Source: Candidatus Rokuibacteriota bacterium (lineage in GTDB: Bacteria; Methylomirabilota; Methylomirabilia; Rokubacteriales; CSP1-6). Taken from it: a stretch of 54,178 nt of DNA. The notes under the pieces are model-generated. The model did no database searches. It had not been told where the DNA came from and worked only from the letters and a program-made list of their open reading frames with translations. This document shows positions 1-8,804 of the stretch, one piece after another (positions within the stretch are counted from its first letter, which is position 1; each line of letters opens with the position of its first letter). A program made the position numbers and the translations under genes. The stretch is from contig JACPCG010000194.1 of the NCBI GenBank assembly GCA_016179925.1, forward strand, positions 1-54,178, given 5' to 3'.

Positions 1-545
1 CCCCCGAACTGCTCGGCAAGCAACTGGAGCTGATCAAAGAGATGCTGCCGGGCGTGTCCCGGGTCGCCTTCCTGTGGGACGCGGCCATGCCGGGCGCCGG
101 GCCCTTCGTGGACGCGGCGAAGGGCGCCGCACAGACCCTGCGCGTGCAACTCGCGAGCGTCGATATCGCGTCCGACTTCGACGCGGCGCTGGCCGCGGTC
201 GTCCGAGAGCGGCCCGGCGCCCTGCTCGTCATGCCCGGCTCCCGGAGCTACGTTCGTCGACAGCAGGTGATCGCCTTCAGCGCGCAACATCGGCTGCCGG
301 CGATGTACGGGTTCGAGGAGATCGCCGCGGCCGGAGGCCTGATGTCGTACGGGCCGAGCCTGGCCGATCTGTACAGGCGCGCGGCGACCTACGTGGACAA
401 GATCCTCAAGGGCGCGAAGCCGGCAGACCTGCCCGTGGAGCAGCCGACGAAGTTCGAGCTGGTGGTGAATCTCAAGACGGCGAAGGCGCTCGGGCTGACG
501 CTCCCGCCGTCGATCCTCGTCCGCACCGACAAAGTCATCGAATGA
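1..545 (+). CDS. ABC transporter substrate-binding protein (TrpX/PF04392-like), 5' partial
   Basis: This is the C-terminal part of a periplasmic binding protein. The reading frame is open from base 3 and enters before the first ATG at 42, so the start lies outside the window. The opening residues (PELLGKQLELIKEMLPG, then VSRVAFLWD) match the start of the second lobe in the uncharacterised ABC binding family PF04392, where 'GKRLELLKE..PG..RVAVL' is typical. The end (KTAKALGLTLPPSIL, then VRTDKVIE) is the classic terminus of that family. The role would be capture of a small organic solute for an ABC importer, but the ligand cannot be told. Its stop overlaps the next gene's start (ATGA), so the two are probably co-translated. 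No permease or ATPase of this transporter is visible. Confidence 0.85.
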   Translation, partial: PELLGKQLELIKEMLPGVSRVAFLWDAAMPGAGPFVDAAKGAAQTLRVQLASVDIASDFDAALAAVVRERPGALLVMPGSRSYVRRQQVIAFSAQHRLPAMYGFEEIAAAGGLMSYGPSLADLYRRAATYVDKILKGAKPADLPVEQPTKFELVVNLKTAKALGLTLPPSILVRTDKVIE

Positions 546-1735
546 AGCTCTTCGAAGGCGTCCGCGTCCTCGACCTCTCGCGCATGCTCGCGGGGCCGTA
601 CGGCTCGATGCTGCTCGCCGACATGGGCGCCGAGGTGATCAAGATCGAGGAGCCCGACGGCGGCGACCCGATGCGGGTGATGGGGCCGCCGTTCCTGCCC
701 GACCGCGAGTCGGCGTACTTTCTCGCGATCAACCGAAACAAGAAGTCCGTCGCGCTCGATCTCGGACGGGAGGCGGGTCGGGAAGTCTTCTACGACCTCG
801 TCCGCCAGTCGGACGTCGTCTGGGAGAACTTCCGCCCCGGCATCATGGAGCGCCTCGGGTGCGCGTACTCGAAGCTCTGGTCGCTCAACCAGCGCATCAT
901 CGTCTGCTCCATCACCGCCTTCGGCCCCGAGGGCCCCTACCGCGACTGGCCGGCGTTCGATCTCGCGCTGCAGGCGATGGGCGGCGCGATGTCCGTCACC
1001 GGCGAGCCGGGCCGGCCGCCGGTGCGGATGGGGCTGCCGATGGGCGACCTCGCCGGCGGGATGTTCGGCGCGTTCGCCGTGGCGGGCGCGCTCTTCCGGC
1101 GCGAGCGCACGGGCGAGGGCGCGCACATCGACCTCTCGCTCCTCGACTGCCAGGTCTCGCTGCTGACCTACCTCGCGCAGTACTTCTGGGCGAACGGCCG
1201 CGTCCCCGGCCCGCTCGGCTCGGGTCACGCCTCCGTCGTGCCGTACCAGGCGCTCGCGACGCGCGACGGGAGCCTCATCGTGGCGGTGTTCAGCGAGAAG
1301 TTCTGGACCGGCTTCTGCCGCGCCGCGGGGCAGCCGGAGTGGGAGCACGATCCTCGGTTCGCGACGAACGCCGACCGCGTCGCGAACCGCGACGTGCTGA
1401 TGCCTCTGGTCGAGGCCGTCTTCCGCAGGCGCGCGACCGCGGAGTGGCTCGCCCGGCTCCAGGCCGAGGGCGTGCCCGCCGCGCCGATCCAGACCGTGGA
1501 CCGCGTGCTCGGCGATCCCCAGGTGAGGCAGCGCGGGATGGTCGTCGAGATGGCTCACCCGGTTCATGGCCGCACGCCCACGCTCGGCACACCGATCAAG
1601 GTGGACGGCGCGCTCGGGCTCGAGGTGGCGCCGCCGCCGGCGCTCGGTGCGCACACGGGCCTGATCCTCCGCGACCTGCTGAAGTACTCGGAGGCGAGGA
1701 TCGCCGAGCTGAGAAGCGCGGGGGTCATCGCATGA
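542..1735 (+). CDS. CaiB/BaiF family CoA-transferase (class III)
   Basis: A 397-residue class III CoA-transferase, moving CoA between an acyl-CoA donor and a free carboxylic acid in the cytoplasm. The N-terminus (FEGVRVLDLSRMLAGPYG, then LADMGAEVIKIE) is the family's signature start. The catalytic aspartate is expected in GLPMGDLAGG and falls at residue 169, the same number as in formyl-CoA transferase. Length is normal (about 390-400). The ATG start overlaps the upstream stop as ATGA and begins exactly at the conserved motif. The substrate is unknown. It sits in an operon with an opine dehydrogenase-like gene and hydantoinase genes, so it may activate an acid released from an imported nitrogen compound (inference). 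Confidence 0.93.
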   Translation: MKLFEGVRVLDLSRMLAGPYGSMLLADMGAEVIKIEEPDGGDPMRVMGPPFLPDRESAYFLAINRNKKSVALDLGREAGREVFYDLVRQSDVVWENFRPGIMERLGCAYSKLWSLNQRIIVCSITAFGPEGPYRDWPAFDLALQAMGGAMSVTGEPGRPPVRMGLPMGDLAGGMFGAFAVAGALFRRERTGEGAHIDLSLLDCQVSLLTYLAQYFWANGRVPGPLGSGHASVVPYQALATRDGSLIVAVFSEKFWTGFCRAAGQPEWEHDPRFATNADRVANRDVLMPLVEAVFRRRATAEWLARLQAEGVPAAPIQTVDRVLGDPQVRQRGMVVEMAHPVHGRTPTLGTPIKVDGALGLEVAPPPALGAHTGLILRDLLKYSEARIAELRSAGVIA

Positions 1736-1778
1736 CGATCGTGGCTGTGCGAGCCGGAGCCGCAGGCGAGGCGCGCCC

Positions 1779-2888
1779 GTGAAGATCGGCGTCATCGGCG
1801 GGGGCAACGGCGGGTTCGCGACGGCGGCCGACCTCGCGCTGGCCGGGCACCAGGTCACGCTCTGGACCCGGACGGCGGCGACGTTCGGCCCCCTCCACGA
1901 CGACCCGACGATCATGCTGGTGGCCGAGGGGCGCCAGGGAAGCGCCAAGCTCGAGCGTGCCACGACGGACATGGCCGAGGCGGTGCGCGGCGCGGAGGTC
2001 CTGATCGTGCCCCTCCCCGCGACGACCCACGAGGACGTGGCCAAGCGCCTGGCGCCGCACCTGACCGACCGCCAGATCGTCCTTCTGACGCCCGGCACCC
2101 TCGGCAGCTACGTGATGGCGCGCGAGATCGCCCGGGCGGGCGGCGTCCTGCCGCACGCGATCGCCGAGACGGGGACGCTGCCGTACCTCACGCGGCGGAC
2201 CGGCCCCAACGTGGTGAAGGCGCCGGTGCGCGCCGCGAACCTGCCGCTCGGCGTGTTCCCGGCCTCGCGGAGCGACCTGGTGATCGCGCGCCTCGCCGGG
2301 CTCTTTCCGGCGGTGCGCCCGTGCGCCGACGCCCTCGACGTGGCGCTGACGAACGCCGGGCCGGTGCTCCACCCGCCGCTCGTCCTCCTGAACGCGGGCG
2401 CGATCGACGGCGGCCGTTTCGACATCCACGCCGCCGGCACGACGCCGAGTGCGAAGCGGCTCATCGACGCGGTGGACGCCGAGCGCGTCGCCACGCGCCG
2501 GGGCTGGGACTACCCGGCGCCCCACTACGAGCTCGACACCTATTACGATGAGAAGCGCGCCGCCGAGGGGCTCTACGGCGCGGGGGCCAAGACGAAGCTC
2601 GTGGAGAGCGGGCTCTGGAGCGAGGTCCTCACCTTCGCGCACCGCTACGTCACCGAGGACGTGGTCCTCGGCCTCTCGCTCTTCGAGTCGGCCGCCCGCG
2701 CTGCGACGGTTGCCACGCCGGCCGTCTCCGGGCTCCTGCTGATCTTCGAGGCCCTCCTCGGCCGGGAGCTCTCGGGCCGGGGACGCGCGCTCGAGTCCCT
2801 CGGGCTCGGAGACTTCAGCCGGCGCGAGATCCGCGCGTTCTTCCGCGAGGGCTGGGCCTCGCCGATGTGGACGAAGGTGCTGCGGTGA
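1779..2888 (+). CDS. NAD(P)-dependent opine/octopine dehydrogenase family protein
   Basis: A 369-residue protein with an N-terminal Rossmann fold: KIGVIGGGNGGFATAADL carries the GxGxxG nucleotide loop at residues 4-11. The C-terminal half resembles the NAD/NADP octopine/nopaline dehydrogenase domain (PF02317), including NAGPVLHPPLVLLNAG, where the His is the expected catalytic region, and a helical end. Opine dehydrogenases reductively join an amino acid to a keto acid or run the reverse reaction. Bacterial relatives in catabolic operons often have unknown substrates. The start is GTG, 43 bases after the CoA-transferase stop, and it coincides with the conserved MKIGVIGGG start. The stop overlaps a downstream GTG (GTGA). 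Confidence 0.88.
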   Translation: MKIGVIGGGNGGFATAADLALAGHQVTLWTRTAATFGPLHDDPTIMLVAEGRQGSAKLERATTDMAEAVRGAEVLIVPLPATTHEDVAKRLAPHLTDRQIVLLTPGTLGSYVMAREIARAGGVLPHAIAETGTLPYLTRRTGPNVVKAPVRAANLPLGVFPASRSDLVIARLAGLFPAVRPCADALDVALTNAGPVLHPPLVLLNAGAIDGGRFDIHAAGTTPSAKRLIDAVDAERVATRRGWDYPAPHYELDTYYDEKRAAEGLYGAGAKTKLVESGLWSEVLTFAHRYVTEDVVLGLSLFESAARAATVATPAVSGLLLIFEALLGRELSGRGRALESLGLGDFSRREIRAFFREGWASPMWTKVLR

Positions 2889-3083
2889 CCGCGCTCCGCG
2901 TCGGCATCACCACGATGGCGACCGAGCCGCCCGGGCGCTTCAGGGATCTCGTGCGCGCGGTGGACGAGGGCGGCTTCGACGAGTTGTGGGTGTGCGACTC
3001 ATATCTTCCTGCTCTCGCGGGACAAGCTCGCGATGGTGCGCGACCTGGCGGCCAGGGTGCTCCCGCACGTGAGGAGCGCATGA
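2885..3083 (+). pseudogene. Luciferase-like (LLM) flavin oxidoreductase, collapsed to its two ends
   Basis: The first 38 residues (LRVGITTMATEPPGRF ... GGFDELWVCDS) are a typical start of an F420- or FMN-dependent luciferase-like oxidoreductase of about 340 residues. From about 3003 a different frame encodes what looks like the C-terminal helix of the same family (FLLSRDKLAMVRDLAARVLP, ending HVRSA). Everything between is missing, so roughly 270 residues were lost at a junction near 2996-3003 together with a frame change. The C-terminal frame's stop overlaps the ATG of the next gene (ATGA), as an intact gene would. The N-terminal frame runs on in-frame into the next gene, making an apparent fusion that is almost certainly accidental. 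Confidence 0.75.
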
Positions 3084-3562
3084 ACACCGTGCTGGCCGAG
3101 CTCACCGACGACGGGCGCGGCGCGCTGTCGTTCCGCGGCTCACGCTATCTGCTCGTGAGGCCCGAGACGCTCGTCGGCCTCCAGAAGGCCGTCGAGGCGG
3201 CCCTCGGCGGGCGTGCCGACGCGTGCCTGGTCGCCGGCGGGCGGGCCGGCGGCGGCTCGGCGCTGCGCGCGCTCGAAGGCGCGGCGGAGCAGGTGGTGGC
3301 GCGGCTCCTGAAGATGGGCGGCGAGATCGGCTGGGGCGAGTTCGCCCTCGAGCGACTCGCCCCGGGCGCGCTGGTCGTGACCGTCAAGAACTCCCCGATC
3401 GCCCACGCCTATGGTCCCGCCGTGGGCCCGGTCTGCCACCTCACGCGCGGCGTGCTCGAGCGCCTGGCCGAGCTGGCGCTCGCCGGCCCGGCCGTCGTCA
3501 CGGAGATCGCGTGCGCCGCGACCGGTGCGCCCCTCTGCCGGTTCGAGGCGCGTCGGGCATGA
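3080..3562 (+). CDS. V4R (4-vinyl reductase/hydrocarbon-binding) domain protein
   Basis: A 160-residue protein that is essentially one V4R domain. Visible hallmarks are the glycine-rich AGGRAGGGSALRAL segment, GWGEFALERL, VTVKNSPIAHAYG and the C-terminal TEIACAATGAPLCRF, whose two cysteines match the conserved end of the family. V4R domains bind small hydrophobic ligands and occur in regulators such as XylR/DmpR and in bacteriochlorophyll vinyl reductases. Here no regulatory output domain is attached, so it may be a stand-alone sensor or an enzyme accessory. The ATG overlaps the stop of the collapsed upstream gene, and its own stop overlaps the next gene (ATGA), placing it firmly in the operon. 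Confidence 0.75.
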   Translation: MNTVLAELTDDGRGALSFRGSRYLLVRPETLVGLQKAVEAALGGRADACLVAGGRAGGGSALRALEGAAEQVVARLLKMGGEIGWGEFALERLAPGALVVTVKNSPIAHAYGPAVGPVCHLTRGVLERLAELALAGPAVVTEIACAATGAPLCRFEARRA

Positions 3563-4041
3563 AGCCGGCACTCGCCGCCGCCGCGCCCGGGCTCCTCAAG
3601 GAGCTGCTCCACATCGGGATCGTGGTGGACGACCTCGAGCCGGCGCTCGCGAAGTTCGAGCGGCTCGTCGGCGTCTCCGCGCGCGACCGCTGGCAGAGCG
3701 ACGTCGGGGTGCGGGTCGCGTTCTTCGAGGTCGCCGGGACGCGGATCGAGCTGGTCCAGTACACGGGGCCGATCGTCGAGCGCTTCGGGCCGGTGCTGGC
3801 CCGGCGCGACGGGATCCACCACCTGTGCTTCCGCGTCGACGACCTCGAGGGCGCGCTCGCGGAAGTCAAGCGGCGCGGCTTCGGCGTCGTGCCGGGGTTC
3901 CCGGTGGACGGCGCCCACGGCCGGATCGCGTTCCTCGAGCCCGAGCCGGCGACGGGCCTGATCGTCGAGCTGTGCGAAGTGGCCGTGAGAGCCGCAGGAC
4001 GTCGCGGGGCTGGGGCCCCGCCGTCCGAGGCGAGCCTATGA
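3559..4041 (+). CDS. VOC-family protein, methylmalonyl-CoA epimerase-like
   Basis: A vicinal-oxygen-chelate protein of about 140 conserved residues. LLHIGIVVDDLEPALAKFE starts the first beta-alpha-beta unit, with a probable metal-ligand His. DGIHHLCFRVDDLEGALAEV starts the second unit with HH. RIAFLEPEPATGLIVELCE supplies the closing strand with a conserved Glu. This pattern is that of methylmalonyl-CoA epimerase and relatives, which epimerise or isomerise CoA thioesters using a divalent metal. The last 19 residues (rich in A, G, R and P) are encoded by the intergenic repeat beginning near 3984 and are probably not functional. It could also be a related glyoxalase or lactoylglutathione lyase-type enzyme. 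Confidence 0.8.
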   Translation: MKPALAAAAPGLLKELLHIGIVVDDLEPALAKFERLVGVSARDRWQSDVGVRVAFFEVAGTRIELVQYTGPIVERFGPVLARRDGIHHLCFRVDDLEGALAEVKRRGFGVVPGFPVDGAHGRIAFLEPEPATGLIVELCEVAVRAAGRRGAGAPPSEASL

Positions 4042-4171
4042 AGATCGTGGCCGTGCGGACCTCTGGAATTCGCGGGGCCGCAGTGCGAGCCGCAGCACGG
4101 CCTGGGGCTGGGGCCCCAGCGTGCGAGGCGAGCGAAACCCGGGAATCCCCGCCGTCCGAGGCAAGCCTATG
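3984..4171 (+). repeat. Tandem GC-rich intergenic repeat with palindromes
   Basis: Two related units lie between the epimerase-like gene and hyuA. Each contains 'gagccgcag', a hairpin-forming G-run/C-run and a 'cgagg' box. Unit 1 has cggggctggggccccg at 4005-4020. Unit 2 has the perfect 14-base palindrome gctggggccccagc at 4107-4120, bracketed by gcacg/cgtgc. The string ccgtccgaggc(g/a)agcctatga occurs twice, at 4021-4041 and 4151-4171, each time providing an ATG, the second being the hyuA start. A shorter relative with gagccgcaggcgagg lies at 1754-1768, again in an intergenic gap. It looks like a REP-type family that spreads between genes and extends their ends. Confidence 0.6.
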
Positions 4172-6235
4172 AATCCGAGATCGCGATACCGCATAGGCGT
4201 CGACGTCGGCGGCACGTTCACCGACTTCCTGCTCCAGCCCGCCGCCGGGCCGCCGCGGGCGGTGAAGGTGCCGAGCACGCCCCACGATCCGACCGAGGGC
4301 GTCTTCGCGGGGCTCGCCGAGATGGCCGCCGGCGAGGGGCCGCCGCTCGCGGACTTCCTGAAGACCGTGGACCTGATCGTTCACGGGACGACGATCACGA
4401 CGAACGCCGTGCTCACGGGCGACGTCGCGCGCGTCGGGCTCCTCACGACGCGCGGCTTCCGGGACGCGCTGGCGATGCGCCGCGGGATCCGCGAGGCGCA
4501 GTACGACAACCGCTACCGCGCGCCGGAGCCGCTCGTCCCGCGCTGGCTCAGGCGGCCCGTCACCGAGCGCGTGGACTGCGAGGGCCGCGTCCTCACGCCG
4601 CTCGAGGAGGCCGACGTGCGGGAGGCGCTCGCGCGGCTCGGCGCGGCGGGGGTGGAGGCCGTGGCGATCTGCTTCATGCACGCCTGGGCGAACGCCGCCC
4701 ACGAGGTCGCCGCCGAGCGGCTGGCGACCGCGGCGCTCCCCGCGGCCTACGTGACGCGCTCGTCCGCGATCCTGCCCCAGATCCGCTTCACGGAGCGCGT
4801 GAGCACGACCGTGCTCAACGCAGCGGTCGGCCCCGTGCTCGGCCGCTACCTCGACCGGCTGACGGCGCGCCTGGCGGCGGCGGGCTTCGGCGGGACGCTC
4901 CTCGTCATGCAGTCGAACGGCGGCGTCGCGGCGCCCGCGGTCGCGCGGTCGGTCGCGGCGAGCACGCTCCTGTCCGGCCCCGCCGCGGCGCCGACGGCGG
5001 GCGTCGCGTACACGGCCGAGCACGCGATGACCGACTTCATCACGGTGGACATGGGCGGCACGTCCTTCGACGTCTGTTTGGTGAAGGACGGCGCGCCCGC
5101 GATGACCGCGGAGGGGCGGATCGCGCGCTACCCGTTCGGCCTGCCGATGCTCGCCATCCACACGATCGGCGCCGGCGGCGGCTCGATCGGCTGGCTCGAC
5201 GAGGGTGGGCTCGTGCGCGTGGGACCGAAGAGCGCCGGCGCCCAGCCCGGCCCGGCGTGCTACGGCTGGGGCGGGACCGCGCCGACCTGCACCGACGCCG
5301 ATCTGCTGCTGGGCTACCTCGACGCCGGCTATTTCCTCGGCGGGCGGCTCCCGCTCGACCCCGAGGCGGCGCGGTGGGCGCTGCTGACGCTCGCGGCGCC
5401 GTTGCGCTGCTCGGTGGAGGACGCGGCCGCAGGGGTGTTCGACGTGATCAACGCCAACATGGCGGCCGGCATCCGCCACGTCACGGTCGAGCGCGGCCAC
5501 GATCCGCGCGCGTTCCCGCTCGTCGTCGCCGGCGGCGCGGGGCCGGTGCACGCCGCCGCGATCGCGCGGGAGCTCGGCATCGGGCACGTCCTCGTGCCGC
5601 GGGACTCGTCCATCTTCTGCGCCGCGGGGATGCTCTTCTCCGATCTGCGCCACGACCTGGTCCAGTCGTGTGTCGCGCCCGTCGAGAAGCTCGAGCCGGC
5701 CCGGCTCAGACGCGTCTGCCGGGCGCTCCTCGACGAGGGCGACGCGGTGCTGGCGGGCGAAGGGGTGGCGCGGGAGCGGCGGACGGTCGCCCTCGCCTGC
5801 GACGTCCGCTACATCGGCCAGTACCACGAGATCACGGTGCCGCTCCTCGCCGAGGAGGCCGACGCGGGCGATGCGAGCGGCGTGTCCAAGCGCTTCAACG
5901 AGGCGCACGACCGCCTGTACGGCTACGCGCTGCCCGGGACGCCGCTCGAGCTGGTGAACGTCCGCGCCGTGGCGACCGGACTCACGGACAAGCCGCGGTT
6001 GCCCGAGGTGGGACCGGGCGCCGCGCATGAGGCGCGCCGCGGCCGGCGCGCCATGTGGCTGGCCGAGGAACGCGCGTTCGCCGAGGCGGCGGTGTACGAC
6101 GGCGCGCGCCTCGGCGCGGGCGCGCGGCTCGACGGGCCCGCGATCGTGGAGCTCGCGATGACGACGGTCGTCGTGCCGCGGGGCTGGCGCCTCGAGTGCG
6201 ACCGGCGCGGATCGTTCGTGCTGGAGTTTGGATGA
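4169..6235 (+). CDS. hyuA: Hydantoinase/oxoprolinase subunit A (HyuA)
   Basis: A 688-residue ASKHA-type ATPase subunit, the usual length. RIGVDVGGTFTDFLL (about residues 8-22) is the phosphate-1 loop. HGTTITTNAVL, MQSNGGVAAP, FITVDMGGTSFDVCLVKDG and AIHTIGAGGGSI are the conserved HyuA blocks. Together with HyuB it would open a five-membered cyclic amide (hydantoin, N-methylhydantoin, 5-oxoproline) or, as in acetone carboxylase relatives, activate a substrate with ATP. The ATG at 4169 is chosen because the conserved fold starts eight residues later. The start sits in a copy of the intergenic repeat. The partner gene is immediately downstream, and a LIV transporter follows that may import the substrate. 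Confidence 0.92.
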   Translation: MNPRSRYRIGVDVGGTFTDFLLQPAAGPPRAVKVPSTPHDPTEGVFAGLAEMAAGEGPPLADFLKTVDLIVHGTTITTNAVLTGDVARVGLLTTRGFRDALAMRRGIREAQYDNRYRAPEPLVPRWLRRPVTERVDCEGRVLTPLEEADVREALARLGAAGVEAVAICFMHAWANAAHEVAAERLATAALPAAYVTRSSAILPQIRFTERVSTTVLNAAVGPVLGRYLDRLTARLAAAGFGGTLLVMQSNGGVAAPAVARSVAASTLLSGPAAAPTAGVAYTAEHAMTDFITVDMGGTSFDVCLVKDGAPAMTAEGRIARYPFGLPMLAIHTIGAGGGSIGWLDEGGLVRVGPKSAGAQPGPACYGWGGTAPTCTDADLLLGYLDAGYFLGGRLPLDPEAARWALLTLAAPLRCSVEDAAAGVFDVINANMAAGIRHVTVERGHDPRAFPLVVAGGAGPVHAAAIARELGIGHVLVPRDSSIFCAAGMLFSDLRHDLVQSCVAPVEKLEPARLRRVCRALLDEGDAVLAGEGVARERRTVALACDVRYIGQYHEITVPLLAEEADAGDASGVSKRFNEAHDRLYGYALPGTPLELVNVRAVATGLTDKPRLPEVGPGAAHEARRGRRAMWLAEERAFAEAAVYDGARLGAGARLDGPAIVELAMTTVVVPRGWRLECDRRGSFVLEFG

Positions 6236-6296
6236 AGCCCCGCGTACCTACAGCAGGCCACCCACGGTCCACGCCGGTCTCGCGGAGGTCGCTACA

Positions 6297-7929
6297 ATGA
6301 CAGGCATCGACCCCGTCTTCGCGTCGGTGCTGGAGCGCCGGCTCCGGGCGATCACCCAGGAGATGGGGCTCACGCTCCTGCGCACGACGCGCTCGCCGAT
6401 CCTCAACGAGGCGCGCGACTTCGTCACCGGGCTCTACGACCCGCGGGGGCGCATCCTCCAGCAGGCCGAGTACATCCCGATCCTCGCCTTCGCGCTCCAG
6501 CCGGCGTGCCGCGCGGTCATCGCGGCCTTCGGCGACGACGTCCACCCGGGCGACGTCTTCCTCCACAACGACGTCTTCTCCGGCGGGAACCAGAACAACG
6601 ACGTCGCCGTGTTCCGGCCGGTCTTCCACGACGGGCGGCTCGTCGCCTGGGCGGCGACGAAGGGCCACCAGGCCGACATCGGCGGGGCGCAGGCGGGCGG
6701 CTACAACCCCAAGGCGACCGAGGTGTGGCAGGAGGCGCTCCGGATCCCACCGCTCCGCATCGTCGAGCAGGGTCGGCTCCGGCGCGACGTGTGGGATCTG
6801 ATCCTCGCGAACGTCCGCCTGCCGATCGTCGGCGAAGACCTCCAGGCGCAGATCGGCGGCACCGTCGTCGGCGAGCGCGGCGTGCTCGAGCTCTACCGGC
6901 GCCACGGCGCCGACACGATCGAGCGCCACCTCGAGTTTCTCTTCGACGCCGCGGAGCGCCGGATGCGGGGCGAGCTCGCGCGGATCCCCGACGGCACGTA
7001 CCGCGGCGAGTCCACGGTGTTCTTCGACGGCCACCGCCCGGGAAGCCGTCACCGCATCGTCGTCACGATCGCCAAGCGCGGCAGCGACATCCACTTCGAC
7101 TACACGGGGACCGGCCCCCAGACCGTCGGCTTCGTGAACGCACCGTTCGCGTCGTCCTACTCGGCGATCATCCTGACGCTCCTGATGCTCGTGGACCCCG
7201 ACGTCCCGCACAACGACGGGCTGCTCAGACCGATCAGCGTGACCATCCCGAAGGGGACGATCCTGAACGCCGAGTTTCCGGCCGCCACGACCTTCGGCAA
7301 CACGCTGGCCGGCCCGCACTCCGACGCGATCTTCCGGGCGCTCGCGCCGGCCCTGCCCGACCGTCCTCTTTCTCGCCCTCAAGGGCGGCTCCGGCGCGGT
7401 CGAGGGGTGCGACGGCTACGACCACATCGGTCTCATCAACACGGCGGGCGGCATCCTCGCCCAGGACTACGAGATGCTCGAGGTCCAGACGCCTCATCGG
7501 CTGCGATCGCACGAGTACCTGACCGACTCCGCCGGCCCGGGGCGGTGGCGCGGCGGGCTCGGCGTGGAGACCGAGTTCGAGATCCTCGGCGACGACGTCA
7601 CGGGGATCACGTTCGGCGACGGCGTGGACGAGGAGGCGCGCGCCTTCGGCCTCTTCGGCGGCGGGCCCGGGAGCCTGAACACGCTCGAGCTCGGGACCCC
7701 CGACGGCAGGACGATCGTCCCGCGGTCGAAGGACGTGACGGCGATCCCCCGGGGCACGCTCTTCCATCAGCGCGCCGGCGGGGGCGGCGGATACGGCGAC
7801 GGGCGCCTCCGCGCCGTCGAGCTCGTGGCGGCCGAGGTGCGCGACGGCGTGATCTCGCGCGAGGCCGCGCGCCGCGACTACGGCGTCGAGGTCGACCCCG
7901 AGACGTTCGAGGGACGGCGGCTCACGTGA
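6297..7929 (+). pseudogene. hyuB: Hydantoinase/oxoprolinase subunit B (HyuB), internal deletion and frameshift
   Basis: The first part (DPVFASVLERRLRAITQEMG ... HNDVFSGGNQNNDVAVFRPV ... GNTLAGPHSDAIFRALAP) and the last part (KGGSGAVEGCDGYDHIGLIN ... TDSAGPGRWRGGLG ... RAGGGGGYGDG) are both clear HyuB, but they lie in different frames. The change falls at about 7358-7362, where the family normally has a further stretch of about 30 residues. The total span of 1633 bases is short by roughly that amount. So this is a small deletion plus frameshift, not a single miscall. The ATG at 6297 has a GGAGG nine bases upstream and is the conserved start. The stop overlaps livH's GTG (GTGA). If real, HyuA is left without its partner. 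Confidence 0.85.
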
Positions 7930-8804
7930 CGACCGCGGCGCTCATCCACGTCGTCGTGAGCGGGCTGGCGACCGGGTCCATCTACGCGCTGATGGCGATC
8001 AGCCTGGTGATCATCTACAACGCCACGCGCACGCTCAACTTCGCCCAGGGTGAGATGCTGATGATCTCGACGTTCGTCGGCTGGGCGGTCTACCAGCGGC
8101 TGAAGCTGCCGCTCCTCGGGGTCATGCTGGTCGCCGTCGTCGGCGCCGCGCTCCTCGCGTGGGCGATCGAGCGCGCGATCATCCGCCACGCGATCTCGGC
8201 GACGCACTTCGACGTGCTGATCATCACGCTGGGCCTCTCGCTGATGCTGCGCTCCGCGGCCGGCGTCGCCTGGACCCACGACGACTTCCCGTTCCCGTCG
8301 TTCTTCGGCGACCGGCCCATGGCCGTCGGACCCGTGCGCCTGGCGCCCGTGTCGCTGGGGATCATCGGCGCCTCGCTCGCGCTGATGGCGGCGCTCTGGG
8401 CGCTCTTCACCCGCACGCGGCTCGGCCGGGCGATGCGCGCGGTCGCCCAGAACCAGCGGGCGGCGCGGCTCATGGGGATCAGCGTCGAGCGCGTCTACTC
8501 GGCGTCGTGGGTCCTGGCCGCGGTCGTGGGCGCCATCGCCGGCGTGCTGATCGCGCCGGTGATCTTCCTCTCCTCGAAGATGGGCATCGTCGTGATCAAC
8601 GGCTTCATCGCGGCGGTCCTCGGCGGCTTCGGCTCGATGCCGGGTGCGGTCGTGGGCGGGATGCTCCTCGGCGTGATCGAGAACCTCGCGCCGCTCTACC
8701 TGCCGTCGTCCATCAAGCACTCGGTGCCGTTCATCGTTCTGATCGCGATCCTGCTGCTCCGTCCCGGCGGTGTCGTCGGCCGGGTGGCGAGGCGGAAGGT
8801 CTGA
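7926..8804 (+). CDS. livH: Branched-chain-type ABC transporter permease LivH
   Basis: A 292-residue inner-membrane permease with about eight hydrophobic segments. SGLATGSIYALMAISLVIIY and TRTLNFAQGEMLMISTFVG are the hallmark N-terminal sequences of LivH. RAVAQNQRAARLMGI is the cytoplasmic coupling loop, and AAVLGGFGSMPGAVVGGMLLG is the conserved C-terminal block. It forms the channel with LivM and takes solute from LivK. The start is GTG overlapping the hyuB stop (GTGA). The frame is also open through the shifted end of hyuB, so an automated call may fuse the two wrongly. Substrate specificity in this family is broad (amino acids, amides, urea, aromatic acids). Confidence 0.93.
   Translation: MTTAALIHVVVSGLATGSIYALMAISLVIIYNATRTLNFAQGEMLMISTFVGWAVYQRLKLPLLGVMLVAVVGAALLAWAIERAIIRHAISATHFDVLIITLGLSLMLRSAAGVAWTHDDFPFPSFFGDRPMAVGPVRLAPVSLGIIGASLALMAALWALFTRTRLGRAMRAVAQNQRAARLMGISVERVYSASWVLAAVVGAIAGVLIAPVIFLSSKMGIVVINGFIAAVLGGFGSMPGAVVGGMLLGVIENLAPLYLPSSIKHSVPFIVLIAILLLRPGGVVGRVARRKV

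Noticed and set aside
74-1735. A 553-residue extension of the first CoA-transferase
   Set aside because: The first 156 residues are antiphase translation of the binding-protein gene. The conserved CaiB start is at the ATG at 542.
4107-4120. Palindrome gctggggccccagc considered as a terminator
   Set aside because: It has no T-run, sits between two same-direction genes and belongs to a repeat family.
6228-8804. Apparent 858-residue fusion of hydantoinase B and LivH
   Set aside because: It arises because the frameshift in hyuB happens to leave the livH frame open. The middle part is nonsense Arg/Pro-rich sequence, while the true end of HyuB is in another frame and livH has its own GTG.
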